A program made the translations under genes and the position numbers. A DNA stretch of 64,000 bases from positions 25,614 to 89,613 of the forward strand of contig NZ_NUGT01000004.1 in the NCBI RefSeq assembly GCF_002574545.1, read 5' to 3'. The notes below the pieces were generated by a model. It ran no database searches. It saw only the letters and a list, made by a program, of their open reading frames with translations, and was not told where the DNA came from. Of this stretch, positions 63,833 to 64,000 are shown one piece after another. This DNA is from Bacillus sp. AFS055030. Lineage in GTDB: Bacteria > Bacillota > Bacilli > Bacillales > Bacillaceae_G. Each line of letters starts with the position of its first letter. The stretch's first letter is position 1.

Positions 63833-64000
63833 CTTCCTCATGAGTTATTTATGAGGAAGGATTTTTCTAATTTTTGCGGTTTTACTTCCTCATGAGTTAT
63901 TTATGAGGAAGGATTTTTCTTCTTTTTGCGGTTTTACTTCCTCATGAGCCCTTTATGAGGAAGGATTTTTCTAATTTTTGCGGTTTTACTTCCTCATGAG
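63833..64000 (+). repeat. 52-bp tandem hairpin repeats (3 complete units plus part of a fourth, running off the edge)
   Basis: Units start at 63833, 63885, 63937 and 63989, exactly 52 bp apart. Each carries CTTCCTCAT-N9-ATGAGGAAG, then GATTTTTCT and TTTTTGCGGTTTTA. The loop varies (gagttattt or gagcccttt) and one unit has CTTCTT for CTAATT, while stems are conserved. Each unit looks like a rho-independent terminator pointing right. Confidence 0.9.

Noticed and set aside
63833..64000. Possible CRISPR array
   Set aside because: The 52-bp units are contiguous with near-identical sequence throughout; there are no unique spacers and no cas genes.

Overview
The window is from a low-GC, endospore-forming member of the Bacillaceae. 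Evidence for this: an alpha/beta-type small acid-soluble spore protein (9731-9931), a complete gerA-gerB-gerC-type germinant receptor operon (49768-53460), two sigma-G-like promoters, a Bacillus-type FtsZ, AbrB-type regulators, a thermolysin-like protease, TcyP, and A-purine-rich Shine-Dalgarno (SD) sequences. The species cannot be fixed from the sequence alone. No rRNA, tRNA, insertion sequence, prophage or CRISPR array was seen.

Left part (1-9.9 kb): the 5' part of a cytosine permease (codB-like) behind a tetR regulator with three operator-like repeats; a large secreted S8 protease; small membrane proteins; an AlbA_2-domain protein; a RelA/SpoT-type synthetase; a LexA-type box driving a 26-residue membrane peptide; an AbrB-like protein with a duplicated DNA-binding domain; and a spore protein gene. 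10-20 kb: a patatin lipase, the scar of a deleted ECF sigma/DUF4179-type operon, a stand-alone ftsZ with a nonapeptide-repeat linker, a cation-efflux protein, a serine hydrolase and a MarR-azoreductase module. 20-33 kb: TcyP, an ArsR-SRPBCC pair, a partial histidine-degradation cluster (hutU-hutI-MFS), DinB and TPR proteins, an AraC-type regulator and a lipoprotein made only of a protease-propeptide domain. 33-46 kb: an M4 metalloprotease and a second very large S8 protease with cohesin-like and dockerin modules, a lipase-like hydrolase, a LacI-HAD pair, a keto-acid decarboxylase and a flavoprotein. 46-64 kb: YitT, a MarR-MFS pair, the ger operon, a uracil-DNA-glycosylase-like protein, an AAA ATPase, a half-length UvrC-like nuclease, an EamA-NCS2 permease pair, three tandem cytosine-deaminase-like amidohydrolases, and a 52-bp hairpin repeat array running off the right edge.

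Themes: extracellular protein degradation (two S8 proteases sharing a promoter element, an M4 protease, a free I9 propeptide domain) and nucleobase salvage (CodB, NCS2 permease, three deaminase-like enzymes). The points most worth following are: (1) several genes with no ATG, GTG or TTG near a good SD but with ATT, ATC or ATA at the right spacing; (2) the solitary FtsZ with eleven to twelve 9-residue repeats between the GTPase core and an intact C-terminal peptide; (3) the LexA-boxed 26-residue membrane peptide; (4) the terminator-like tandem array at the right end.
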